This document shows positions 18,296 to 26,394 of a DNA stretch of 64,000 nucleotides, piece by piece; within the stretch, counting starts at the first letter, position 1, and each line of letters starts with the position of its first letter. A program made the translations under genes and the position numbers. The notes under the pieces are model-generated. The model made no database searches. It saw only the letters and a program-made list of their open reading frames with translations, and was not told where the DNA came from. The DNA lies in NCBI RefSeq assembly GCF_030345715.1, contig NZ_JAUASX010000005.1:1-64000 (forward strand). The letters run 5' to 3'. This stretch comes from Solimonas sp. SE-A11 (GTDB taxonomy: Bacteria; Pseudomonadota; Gammaproteobacteria; Nevskiales; Nevskiaceae).

Positions 18296-19417
18296 TCAGC
18301 CCCGGCGGCTGCGCACTGCTTCCGACAGCGTTTCTAGCACCCCGGCCGAGTCGTCCCAACCGATGCAGGCGTCGGTGATGCTCCTGCCGTATTCCAGGCC
18401 TTCCACCGGATCCTTGCCCGGCGTGAACTTCTGGGCGCCGGGCTGCAGATGGCTCTCCACCATCACCGCGAAGATGCGCCGCGAGCCTCCGGCCAGCTGA
18501 CCGGCGATGTCCCGCGCCACGTCGATCTGGCGCTGGTGCTGCTTGGAGCTGTTGGCGTGGCTGCAATCCACCATCAGCGAACCTGGCAGCCCAGCCGCTT
18601 CCAGGGCCTTGCCGGCAGCCTCGACGCTGGCGGCGTCATAGTTCGGCGCGCTGCCACCGCCGCGCAGGATCAGGTGGCAGTCGCGGTTGCCCTCGGTGCG
18701 CACGATGGCGACATGGCCGTTCTTGTGCACCGACAGGAAGTGGTGGCCGCGCGCGGCCGCCTGGATGGCGTCGGTGGCGATGCGGATGTTGCCGTCGGTG
18801 CCATTCTTGAAGCCGATGGGCGCCGACAGGCCCGAAGCCAGCTCGCGATGGATCTGGCTTTCGGTGGTGCGCGCGCCGATGGCGCCCCAGGAGATCAGGT
18901 CGCCGATGTACTGCGGCGAGATCACGTCCAGGAACTCACTGCCGGCCGGCAGGCCCATGCGGTTGATGTCGATCAGCAGCTGGCGCGCGATGCGCAGGCC
19001 TTCGTCGATGCGGCAGCTTTCGTCCAGGTAGGGATCATTAATCAGGCCCTTCCAGCCCACCGTGGTGCGCGGCTTCTCGAAGTACACGCGCATGACGATC
19101 TCCAGCGTGTCCGCGTACTTCTCGCGCTCGGCCTTGAGGCGCCGTGCGTACTCCAGCGCGGAGGCCGGGTCATGGATCGAGCAGGGGCCCATGATCACCA
19201 GCAGGCGATCATCGCGGCCGGCCATGATGTCCTGGATGCGGCCGCGGGTCTGCTTGACCAGGGTCTCGACCGCCGTCCCCCGGATCGGGAAGAAGCGGAT
19301 CAGGTGTTCGGGCGGGGGCAGCACGTTGATGTCCTTGATGCGTTCGTCGTCGGTATTGCTGGTCTTGTCCACGCTGGACGGCCAGCCGGCGCGGCCTGTT
19401 TCGATGTTGGTGCTCAT
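18296..19417 (-). CDS. aroG: 3-deoxy-7-phosphoheptulonate synthase, class I
   Basis: A 373-residue DAHP synthase that starts the shikimate pathway from PEP and erythrose-4-phosphate. Class I (AroF/G/H) motifs are present: VIMGPCSIHDP, VYFEKPRTTVGWKGLINDP, IGARTTESQIHRELASGLS, GFKNGTDGN and the metal-site region MVDCSHANSSK. It is monocistronic between a bidirectional terminator and a leader region. That leader encodes an aromatic-rich peptide and an intrinsic terminator, indicating transcriptional attenuation. Which aromatic acid inhibits the enzyme allosterically cannot be read from the sequence. The symbol is used for the class; aroF or aroH would be equally possible. Confidence 0.95.
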   Translation of the reverse strand: MSTNIETGRAGWPSSVDKTSNTDDERIKDINVLPPPEHLIRFFPIRGTAVETLVKQTRGRIQDIMAGRDDRLLVIMGPCSIHDPASALEYARRLKAEREKYADTLEIVMRVYFEKPRTTVGWKGLINDPYLDESCRIDEGLRIARQLLIDINRMGLPAGSEFLDVISPQYIGDLISWGAIGARTTESQIHRELASGLSAPIGFKNGTDGNIRIATDAIQAAARGHHFLSVHKNGHVAIVRTEGNRDCHLILRGGGSAPNYDAASVEAAGKALEAAGLPGSLMVDCSHANSSKQHQRQIDVARDIAGQLAGGSRRIFAVMVESHLQPGAQKFTPGKDPVEGLEYGRSITDACIGWDDSAGVLETLSEAVRSRRG

Positions 19418-19450
19418 GCTGGGTGCTCTGTGGAAAATCCTTCGGGAAAC

Positions 19451-19482
19451 AAAAAACCGCCGGGGCTTTCGCGCCGGCGGTT
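19451..19482 (-). terminator. Attenuator terminator in the aroG leader
   Basis: On the minus strand a stem AACCGCCGG / CCGGCGGTT (9 bp, with further pairing inside) is followed by TTTTTTG, only 33 nt before the aroG start. A terminator upstream of a gene it precedes makes sense as an attenuator. The 5' arm (CCGCCGG, 19474-19480) is also complementary to CCGGCGG at 19527-19533 inside the leader peptide gene, giving a possible antiterminator. Confidence 0.85.
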
Positions 19483-19507
19483 GTCTGGGATGCGTTGTCT
19501 GAATCTG

Positions 19508-19579
19508 TTACGCGCGCGCCCTTCGTCCGCCGGAAGCCGGAGACCAGTAGCCAAAATAATAGGCGCGAGAGATCGACAT
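19508..19579 (-). CDS. Aromatic-rich leader peptide of the aroG attenuator
   Basis: A 23-codon frame with ATG at 19579 and TAA at 19508-19510. Residues 7-12 read Tyr-Tyr-Phe-Gly-Tyr-Trp: five aromatic residues within six codons, all three aromatic amino acids. It ends in a Gly/Arg/Ala tail. It is followed 25 nt later by an intrinsic terminator and then aroG, the arrangement of a classical ribosome-mediated attenuator. The frame is too short to stand out otherwise. No Shine-Dalgarno is seen and the -10 element lies just upstream, so the message may be leaderless. Confidence 0.85.
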   Translation of the reverse strand: MSISRAYYFGYWSPASGGRRARA

Positions 19580-19586
19580 GGGCCGG

Positions 19587-19595
19587 ACTATAGCA
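19587..19595 (-). promoter_or_regulatory. Extended -10 promoter element for the aroG leader
   Basis: TGCTATAGT on the minus strand matches an extended -10 (TGn-TATAGT). No good -35 is visible. The hexamer ends 7 nt before the leader-peptide ATG, so transcription would start at or next to that ATG. Confidence 0.5.
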
Positions 19596-19610
19596 CGGGC
19601 TTCCGCGGCC

Positions 19611-20603
19611 CTAGAAGTAGTGATGACCGATGCCCCAGGCCACCGCCGAGATGAAGGCGGAGGCGGGGATCGTCAGCACCCAGGCCCAGACGATGCTGCC
19701 GGCCACGCCCCAGCGCACGGCCGAGACCTTGCGCGAGGAGCCTACGCCGACGATGGCGCCGGTGATGGTATGCGTGGTCGACACCGGGATGCCCAGGGCT
19801 GTGGCGAAGAACAGCGTCATGGCCCCGCCGGTTTCCGCGCAGAAGCCGCCCACCGGCTTGAGCTTGGTGATCTTCTGGCCCATGGTCTTGACGATGCGCC
19901 AGCCGCCGAACATGGTGCCCAGGGCAATGGTGATATAGCAGGAGAACACCACCCAGGTCGGTACCGGGTCGGCTGCGCTGGTCATGCCGGCGGCGATTAG
20001 CAGCATCCAGATGATGCCCGCGGTCTTCTGCGCGTCGTTGCCGCCGTGGCCCAGGCTGTAGAGCGCGGCGGACATCAGCTGCAGGCGCCGGAAGCGCCGG
20101 TCCACCCGGCGCGGGTTGCTGCGGAAACACAGCCAGGACACCGCCAGCATCAGCAGCGAGCCCAGCAGGAAGCCCAGCAGCGGCGCCACCACGATGAAGG
20201 CCACGATCTTGAACAGGCCCGCCTTCATCAGTGCGCCGGTGCCCACCTTGGCCACGCCGGCGCCGACCAGGCCGCCCACCAGGGCGTGCGAGGACGAGGA
20301 GGGCAGGCCGTACCACCAGGTGATCAGGTTCCAGGCGATGGCGCCGGTCAGGGCGCCGAAGATCACGTAGTGGTCAATGATCGAAGGGTCGATGGTGCCC
20401 TTGCCGATGGTGGCGGCGACCTTCAGCGGGAAGATGAAGTAGGCGATGAAATTGAAGCTGGCGGCCCACAGTACGGCCCACTGCGGCTTGAGCACGCCGG
20501 TGGAGACGACCGTGGCGATGGAGTTGGCCGCGTCGTGGAAGCCGTTCATGAAGTCGAACAGCAAGGCCATGATGACCAGCAGGATGACGATTTCGAGGGT
20601 CAC
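19611..20603 (-). CDS. pit: Low-affinity inorganic phosphate transporter (PiT family)
   Basis: A 330-residue membrane carrier importing phosphate with a cation. Both PiT signature repeats are present: the first as FDFMNGFHDAANSIATVVSTG, the second near SLGHGGNDAQKTAGIIWM. About eight to ten hydrophobic segments are visible. The GTG start at 20603, with TGAGGG 8 nt upstream and 10 nt after the preceding gene's stop, was preferred to a longer start that would overlap it. It forms an operon with the DUF47 protein upstream, a common regulatory pairing. Confidence 0.95.
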   Translation of the reverse strand: MTLEIVILLVIMALLFDFMNGFHDAANSIATVVSTGVLKPQWAVLWAASFNFIAYFIFPLKVAATIGKGTIDPSIIDHYVIFGALTGAIAWNLITWWYGLPSSSSHALVGGLVGAGVAKVGTGALMKAGLFKIVAFIVVAPLLGFLLGSLLMLAVSWLCFRSNPRRVDRRFRRLQLMSAALYSLGHGGNDAQKTAGIIWMLLIAAGMTSAADPVPTWVVFSCYITIALGTMFGGWRIVKTMGQKITKLKPVGGFCAETGGAMTLFFATALGIPVSTTHTITGAIVGVGSSRKVSAVRWGVAGSIVWAWVLTIPASAFISAVAWGIGHHYF

Positions 20604-20613
20604 TTGTCGGCCC

Positions 20614-21240
20614 TCAGTTGTTTTCGAGCACAATGCCTTCGATGATGTTGGCGACGTCCTGGCAGCGATCCGTCACCGATTCCAGCAGTTGGTAGATTTC
20701 CTTCATCTTGAACAGCTGGCGGGTGTCGGCTTCCTCGCGGAACAGCTTGGCCATGGCCGAGCGCATGACGTGGTCGGCATCGCTTTCCAGGCGGTCGATG
20801 ATCTTGCACTGGTCCAGCATGGCCTGGGCATTCTTCATGTCCGGCAGCAACTTGACCGTCTCGCGCACCCGCTCGGTGCTTTCCAGGCAGATGGCGGCGA
20901 GGTGGCTGGCCTCCTCGGTGACATGGTCGATGTCGTAGAGGAACAGGCACTGGGAGACGTCTTCCATCAGGTCGAGGATGTCGTCCATCCGCGTGATCAG
21001 CTGGTGGATCTCGTCGCGGTCCAGCGGCGTGATGAAGGTCTGGTGCAGCAGGTGCATGGTTTCATGCGTGATCTTGTCTGCCGCATGCTCGATGCTCTCG
21101 ATGTTGCGTTTGCGGATGCTCAGCTCGCCGATGTTGGCCATCAGGGCCTTCAGTTCCACGGCGCCGAGCACCAGCTGTTCGGCATGTTCGACGAAGTACT
21201 CGAAGAAACGGCCCTCTTTGGGCATCAGGCGTCCGAACAT
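20614..21240 (-). CDS. DUF47 (PhoU-like) protein, partner of Pit
   Basis: A 208-residue helical protein of the PhoU_div/DUF47 family, usually encoded next to PiT transporters and thought to modulate them. The start MFGRLMPKEGRFFEYF is typical and is preceded by CAGGAG. The helices show PhoU-like spacing (NIESIEHAADKITHETM, then ITRMDDILDLMEDVSQ and IIDRLESDADHVMR). Its stop is 10 nt from pit. The role in phosphate transport is known for the family and inferred here. Confidence 0.92.
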   Translation of the reverse strand: MFGRLMPKEGRFFEYFVEHAEQLVLGAVELKALMANIGELSIRKRNIESIEHAADKITHETMHLLHQTFITPLDRDEIHQLITRMDDILDLMEDVSQCLFLYDIDHVTEEASHLAAICLESTERVRETVKLLPDMKNAQAMLDQCKIIDRLESDADHVMRSAMAKLFREEADTRQLFKMKEIYQLLESVTDRCQDVANIIEGIVLENN

Positions 21241-21446
21241 TTGCTGCTCCTGTAGTCCATAATCCGGGTGCCGGACTGCCCAGCCCCCGCGAGAGGGCGC
21301 GAAGGATAGGGGAGTCGGCAGCAGATTGTCACATTTCTGTAACAATCCGGGCGAATTCAGCCGCCGTTCAGCGCTGTTCAGCGTGTCTTGCCGTTTAATA
21401 TCAAGCTCTTGGCCCCGGGCTGACGGAGCCTTACACTGCGCCGCCT

Positions 21447-23738
21447 ATGGCCCCCCGCAAGCTCAAAGCCTTCATTCTCTCGTCGTTGCTGCTGGTCCTG
21501 AGCGTCGGCCTGGTCGCCTTCTCTGCCTATCTGCTGAGCCTGGACAAGCGCGTGCGCGATCTTTTCGCGGGCGCACGCTGGCAGCTGCCGGCACAGGTCT
21601 ATGCCGCGCCGGCGGAGCTTTATCCGGGCCTCAACCTGGAAAAGGACACGCTGCGGCACGAACTGGCCCGCCTGGGCTATCGCGAGTCGGCGGAGCTGCA
21701 GGGGCCGGGCACCTACGCCGTGACCAAGGCCGCCCTGCAGGTGCAGACCCGCGCCTTCGACTTCTGGGATGGCCCGCAGCCCAGCCTGCAGCTGGGGATC
21801 AAGTGGAGCGAGGACGGCAACGTCGGCGAGGTCTACGACCTGGAGGCCGGGGCGCCGCGCGACATCGTGCGCCTGGACCCGATGCTGATCGGCAGCATCT
21901 ACCCCAAGCAGGGCGAGGATCGCGTGCTGGTCAAGCTCTCCGAGGTGCCGGAGCTGATGACCAAGGGCCTGCTGGCGGTGGAGGACCAGGGTTTCCGTCA
22001 TCACTTCGGCGTCAGCCCCAAGGGCATCCTGCGCGCCAGCATCGCCAACATGCGCGCCGGCCGAGTGGTGCAGGGCGGCAGCACCCTGACCCAGCAGCTG
22101 GTCAAGAACTTCTTCTTCGGCAGTGAGCAGACCTGGCAGCGCAAGATCAACGAAGCCTTCATGTCCGTGCTGCTGGAGGTCCACTACAGCAAGGACGAGA
22201 TCCTCGAGGCCTACCTCAACGAGGTGCACCTGGGGCAGGACGGCAACCGCGCCGTACACGGCTTCGGCCTGGGCGCGCAGTTCTACTTCAACAAGCCCCT
22301 GGGCGAGCTGCAGCCGCACGAGGTGGCGCTGCTGGTAGGCCTGGTCAAGGGGCCGTCGTTCTACAACCCGCGCCGCAACCCCAAGCGCGCGCTGGAGCGC
22401 CGCAACCTGGTGCTCGATGTCTTCCGCGAGGAAGGCCTGATCACCGAGCCCGAGCATGCGGCGGCCATCAAGCTGCCGCTGGGCCTGGCCGGCGGCCGCA
22501 GCGGCGTGGAGCGTTATCCCGCCTTCGTCGAGCTGGTGAAGCGCCAGCTCGAGCAGCAGTACCGCCAGGAAGACCTGGTCAGCGAGGGGTTGCGCATCTT
22601 CACCACGCTGGAGCCGCGTGCCCAGGAGTCGCTGGAGCGGCGCATCTCGGCGGCCATGCCGCAGTTGGAGAAGGCCCGCAAGATGAAGGAGGACACGCTG
22701 GAAGCCGCCGGTGTGGTCACCAGCGTCGACGGTGGCGAAGTGCTGGCGCTGGTCGGCGGGCGCGACACCCGCTATGCCGGCTTCAACCGGGCCCTGGACT
22801 CGCGCCGTTCGATCGGCTCGCTGGCCAAGCCCTTCGTCTACCTCACGGCGTTGATGCACCCGGACCGCTTCAACGTCTACAGCATCCTGCCCGATGAGCC
22901 GATCACGCTGGAGCAGGCTGGGGCCAAGCCCTGGTCACCGATGAACTATGACCGCCAGCTGCACGGCCCGCAGCCGCTGGTCAACGCCCTGGCGCAGTCC
23001 TACAACCTGCCGACGGTCTACCTGGGCCTGCAGTTCGGCCCCAAGGCGACGCGCGATACCCTGGTAGCGGCGGGTTACAGCGGCAACGCCGCCCCGGTGC
23101 CCTCCATGTTCCTGGGCGCGGTCGAGATATCGCCGCTGGAAGTGGCGCAGATGTACGGCACGCTGGCGGCCGGCGGTTACCAGGCCTCGCTGTCCTCGAT
23201 CCGCCAGGTCCAGACCCTGGACCGCAAGCCGCTGTCGCAGGCGCAGATAAAGCTGAAGCAGACCTTGCCGGAGGGGCCGGTCTACCTGCTCAACTGGACC
23301 ATGCAGTCGGTGCTGACGCAGGGTACGGCCCGCTCGGCCTACAGCGTGCTGCCGGGCGACCGTGCCTATGCCGGCAAGACCGGCACCACCGACGACTACC
23401 GCGACAGCTGGTTCGCCGGCTTCGGCGCCGACCGCGTCGCCGTGATCTGGGTGGGCCGCGACGACAACAAGCCCACCGGCCTGTCCGGTGCCAACGGTGC
23501 GTTGCCGATCTGGTCGCAGGTGATGAAGGACCTCAACGCCCGCGGGCTGGACCCGGTGCCGCCGCCGGACGTCGAGGAACAGCTGGTGGACCCCGCCAGC
23601 GGCCTGAAGGCCGACGAGGGCTGCCCCGGTGCGCGCAGCGTGCCCTACATCCAGGGCCGCGCGCCCGAGCAGTACGCCCCCTGCGCCCATGCGGCGGAGT
23701 CGGCGCCCATGCAGTGGCTGCGCGATATTTTTGAGTAG
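21447..23738 (+). CDS. mrcB: Bifunctional penicillin-binding protein 1B (PBP1b)
   Basis: A 763-residue bitopic murein synthase. After a short cytoplasmic start, a membrane helix (residues 10-30) precedes the UB2H region (about 45-140). The GT51 transglycosylase domain has catalytic Glu179 in VEDQGFRHHFG, plus GGSTLTQQLVKN and EAYLNEVHLGQDG. The transpeptidase has the active serine in SLAK (Ser458-Lys461), SYN in AQSYNLPTV, and KTGTT. It makes and cross-links glycan strands, normally with an LpoB activator. The following gene encodes a TPR lipoprotein that could play such a role (inference). Confidence 0.95.
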   Translation: MAPRKLKAFILSSLLLVLSVGLVAFSAYLLSLDKRVRDLFAGARWQLPAQVYAAPAELYPGLNLEKDTLRHELARLGYRESAELQGPGTYAVTKAALQVQTRAFDFWDGPQPSLQLGIKWSEDGNVGEVYDLEAGAPRDIVRLDPMLIGSIYPKQGEDRVLVKLSEVPELMTKGLLAVEDQGFRHHFGVSPKGILRASIANMRAGRVVQGGSTLTQQLVKNFFFGSEQTWQRKINEAFMSVLLEVHYSKDEILEAYLNEVHLGQDGNRAVHGFGLGAQFYFNKPLGELQPHEVALLVGLVKGPSFYNPRRNPKRALERRNLVLDVFREEGLITEPEHAAAIKLPLGLAGGRSGVERYPAFVELVKRQLEQQYRQEDLVSEGLRIFTTLEPRAQESLERRISAAMPQLEKARKMKEDTLEAAGVVTSVDGGEVLALVGGRDTRYAGFNRALDSRRSIGSLAKPFVYLTALMHPDRFNVYSILPDEPITLEQAGAKPWSPMNYDRQLHGPQPLVNALAQSYNLPTVYLGLQFGPKATRDTLVAAGYSGNAAPVPSMFLGAVEISPLEVAQMYGTLAAGGYQASLSSIRQVQTLDRKPLSQAQIKLKQTLPEGPVYLLNWTMQSVLTQGTARSAYSVLPGDRAYAGKTGTTDDYRDSWFAGFGADRVAVIWVGRDDNKPTGLSGANGALPIWSQVMKDLNARGLDPVPPPDVEEQLVDPASGLKADEGCPGARSVPYIQGRAPEQYAPCAHAAESAPMQWLRDIFE

Positions 23739-23781
23739 ACCGGCGCGGTAGAATGGAGCAGGTTGCCCCGTCGAGAGTCCC

Positions 23782-24396
23782 ATGCCGCTGCGTGTCCTGC
23801 TGTTGAGCCTCACCGCCCTGGTGCTGAGCGCCTGCGCCACGCCGCCCGGCAAGCACGAGCGCAGCTACCCGCAGCAGCCGGGCAGCCGGCCGGGTACGCC
23901 GACCGCGCCGCCGCGCCCGGGCCTGCCGTCCGAGCCTGTGCCCGGCGTGCCGTCGCCGCTGCCTCCGGCCGCACCGGAGATGGTGCCGCAGGAACCTATC
24001 GTGGTGACCCCGCCGCCGCCCAGCGCGCCGCGCTCCGCCGAGGCCGTCAGCGGCCAGGCCGTGACCTCCCTGGTGCGCCAGGCGCGCTCGCAGCGTGCCG
24101 CCGGCCAGCCGCAGCAGGCGCAGGCCTCGCTGGAGCGTGCGCTGCGCATCGAGCCGCGCAACTACTTCGTCTGGTCCGCCATGGCGCAGGCCTACCTGGA
24201 CCAGAAGAATTACGACCAGGCCGAGAGCGTGGCGCAGAAATCCAACAGCCTGGCGCGCGGCAACGTCTATGCCGAACTGGAGAACTGGAAGACCATCCGC
24301 GCGGCTCGTGCCGCACGGGGTGACGCCAGCGGTGCGCAGGCCGCGCAGGACCGCGTGGCGGCGCTGCAGGCCGCGGTCGCGGGCGCGGCGCCATAG
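23782..24396 (+). CDS. TPR-repeat outer-membrane lipoprotein, Pro-rich
   Basis: A 204-residue protein. The signal peptide MPLRVLLLSLTALVLSAC ends in lipobox LSAC. A Pro-rich segment follows (about residues 20-85). Tetratricopeptide helices follow from residue 90 (VRQARSQRAAGQPQQAQASLERALRIEPRNYFVWSAMAQAYLDQKNYDQAESVA). It begins 43 nt after mrcB. This gene order and the lipoprotein-linker-domain layout recall PBP1b activators such as LpoB/LpoP (the latter TPR-containing in Pseudomonas). That equivalence is inference from architecture and context. Confidence 0.85.
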   Translation: MPLRVLLLSLTALVLSACATPPGKHERSYPQQPGSRPGTPTAPPRPGLPSEPVPGVPSPLPPAAPEMVPQEPIVVTPPPPSAPRSAEAVSGQAVTSLVRQARSQRAAGQPQQAQASLERALRIEPRNYFVWSAMAQAYLDQKNYDQAESVAQKSNSLARGNVYAELENWKTIRAARAARGDASGAQAAQDRVAALQAAVAGAAP

Positions 24397-24410
24397 GCTC
24401 CGCGCAACCG

Positions 24411-26318
24411 ATGGACGATTCCGCCGCCGCGCTGCTGGGCGCGGACGGACCGCTGGCGGCCAGCATCCCGCAGTTCACGCCGCGCCTGCCGCAGCAGGAG
24501 ATGGCGGATGCCGTGGAGCAGGCGCTGCGGCACGATGAAGCGTTGGTGGTGGAGGCCGGTACCGGCACCGGCAAGACCTACGCCTATCTCGTGCCGGCCC
24601 TCATGTCCGGCCGCCGCGTGGCGATCTCCACCGGTACCAAGACCCTGCAGGACCAGCTGTTCCACCGCGACCTGCCGCGTGTGCGCGATGCCCTGGGCAT
24701 CCCCTCGCGCGTGGCGCTGCTCAAGGGCCGCGGCAACTATCTCTGCCTGTACCGCATGAAGCGCGCGCGCCTGGTGCCGGCGCTGAAGTTCCTCTATCTG
24801 CGCCTGCGGGAGGTGGAGGACTGGGCGCGGCGCACGCAGACCGGCGAGATCTCCGAGCTGGGCAGCCTGGAAGGGGAGGAGGTGCTGGTACGCCAGATCA
24901 CCTCGACCGCCGACAACTGCCTGGGCAGCCGTTGCCCGGACTTCGACCAGTGCCACGTCGCCCGGGCGCGGCGCAATGCGCAGGCGGCCGACGTGGTGGT
25001 GATCAACCACCACCTGCTGTTCGCCGACTTCGTGCTCAAGGAGGAGGGCTTCGGCCAGATCCTGGCCGGCACCGACGCCGTGATCGTGGACGAGGCGCAC
25101 CAGTTGCCGGAGCTCGCCGCGCAGTTCTTTGGCCAGCGCCTGTCCACGCGCCAGCTGCAGGACCTGGCCAAGGACACGCAGACCGAGGCCGACAACCTCG
25201 GCGACATGCCGCAGCTGCGCGAGGCCGCCGAGACGCTGGCCGCCGCCACCCTGCGCTTCGAGAATGCCTTTGCCGGCCCGCAGGGCAGGGTGACGCTGCA
25301 GGAGTTCCTGTCGCGCCCGATGACGCGCGATCTCTGCGCCACGGCCGGCGATGCCCTGCAGGCACTGTTCGAGGCGGTGAAGCCCTTCGAGGAGCGCAAC
25401 GCCGAGCTCGCCGCCTGCGTGACGCGCGCGGACGATGCGCTGCGCCGCTACAGCCACATCATCTCCGGCGTCGATCCGGAGCAGGTCCGCTGGGCCGAGC
25501 CGGCCATGCGCGGTGGCAGCCTGCATGCCACGCCGATCCTGGTGGCCGACGGCTTCCGCCGCATGCTGGAGACGTACCCCGGCGCCTGGGTGCTGACCTC
25601 CGCGACCCTGGCCACCAGCGACGGCTTCGGCCACTTCACCCGCGAGCTGGGCCTGGACCAGGCGCGCACGCTGCAACTGGAAAGCCCCTTCGATTTCGAG
25701 AGCCAGGCGCGCCTGTACCTGCCGCGCGGCCTGCCCGAGCCCAACCATCCCGAGTATCCGGAGGCGGTGGTCAATGCCGTGCTGCCGGTGATCGACGCCA
25801 GCCGCGGCGGCGTGTTCGTGCTCTGCACCAGCCACCGCGCGCTCAAGCGCATCGCCGCCGGCCTGCGCACGCGCCTGCAGATGCAGATCTTCGTGCAGGG
25901 GGAAGACAGCCGCTCGGCGCTGCTCGACGCCTTCACGCAGGATGGCAACGCCGTGCTGGTAGGCACCAGCAGTTTCTGGGAAGGCGTGGACGTGAAAGGC
26001 CAGGCCCTGCGCGTGGTGGTCATCGACAAGCTGCCCTTTACCGCGCCGGGCGACCCCGTGTACGAGGCCAAGCTCGACGCCATCCGCCGTGGCGGCGGCA
26101 AGCCCTTCTTCGACCTGCAGTTGCCCGAGGCCATCGTCATGCTGCGGCAGGGCGCCGGCCGCCTGATTCGCGATGCAGAGGATCGGGGGCTGCTGATGCT
26201 CTGCGACCCGCGCCTGCGCAGCAAGGGCTATGGACGGCAGGTGCTGGAGAGCCTGCCGCGCATGCCGGTGCTGACCGATCTGGGTGAGGTGCGGGACTGG
26301 ATGGAGGCCATCGCGTAG
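24411..26318 (+). CDS. yoaA: ATP-dependent DNA helicase, DinG/YoaA family
   Basis: A 635-residue XPD-like superfamily 2 helicase involved in DNA repair. Walker A is GTGTGKT (50-56). Four Fe-S ligands Cys112, 170, 175 and 181 lie in the usual spacing, and the DEAH box is at 227-230. Motif III (LTSATLATSDGF) and motif VI-like SSFWEGVDVKGQALR are present. The single Fe-S cluster without an exonuclease domain points to YoaA over other DinG forms. The stop codon TAG lies within the GTAGGAGC repeat that follows. Confidence 0.93.
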   Translation: MDDSAAALLGADGPLAASIPQFTPRLPQQEMADAVEQALRHDEALVVEAGTGTGKTYAYLVPALMSGRRVAISTGTKTLQDQLFHRDLPRVRDALGIPSRVALLKGRGNYLCLYRMKRARLVPALKFLYLRLREVEDWARRTQTGEISELGSLEGEEVLVRQITSTADNCLGSRCPDFDQCHVARARRNAQAADVVVINHHLLFADFVLKEEGFGQILAGTDAVIVDEAHQLPELAAQFFGQRLSTRQLQDLAKDTQTEADNLGDMPQLREAAETLAAATLRFENAFAGPQGRVTLQEFLSRPMTRDLCATAGDALQALFEAVKPFEERNAELAACVTRADDALRRYSHIISGVDPEQVRWAEPAMRGGSLHATPILVADGFRRMLETYPGAWVLTSATLATSDGFGHFTRELGLDQARTLQLESPFDFESQARLYLPRGLPEPNHPEYPEAVVNAVLPVIDASRGGVFVLCTSHRALKRIAAGLRTRLQMQIFVQGEDSRSALLDAFTQDGNAVLVGTSSFWEGVDVKGQALRVVVIDKLPFTAPGDPVYEAKLDAIRRGGGKPFFDLQLPEAIVMLRQGAGRLIRDAEDRGLLMLCDPRLRSKGYGRQVLESLPRMPVLTDLGEVRDWMEAIA

Positions 26319-26385
26319 GAGCAGCCGTTGCCGCGATTGCCCATCCTTCAGGCAAACGTCGCTTGCGGCTGACAGCCGCTCCTAC
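26315..26385. repeat. Inverted pair of GTAGGAGC-type REP units
   Basis: Two units of pattern GTAGGAGCRGC-N4/5-GCCGCRA face each other between yoaA and tsaB (GTAGGAGC 26315-26322; its complement GCTCCTAC 26378-26385). This is the REP-like repeat class common in Pseudomonas and Xanthomonadaceae. The left unit supplies the yoaA stop codon. Confidence 0.8.
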
Positions 26386-26394
26386 AATATCGCC

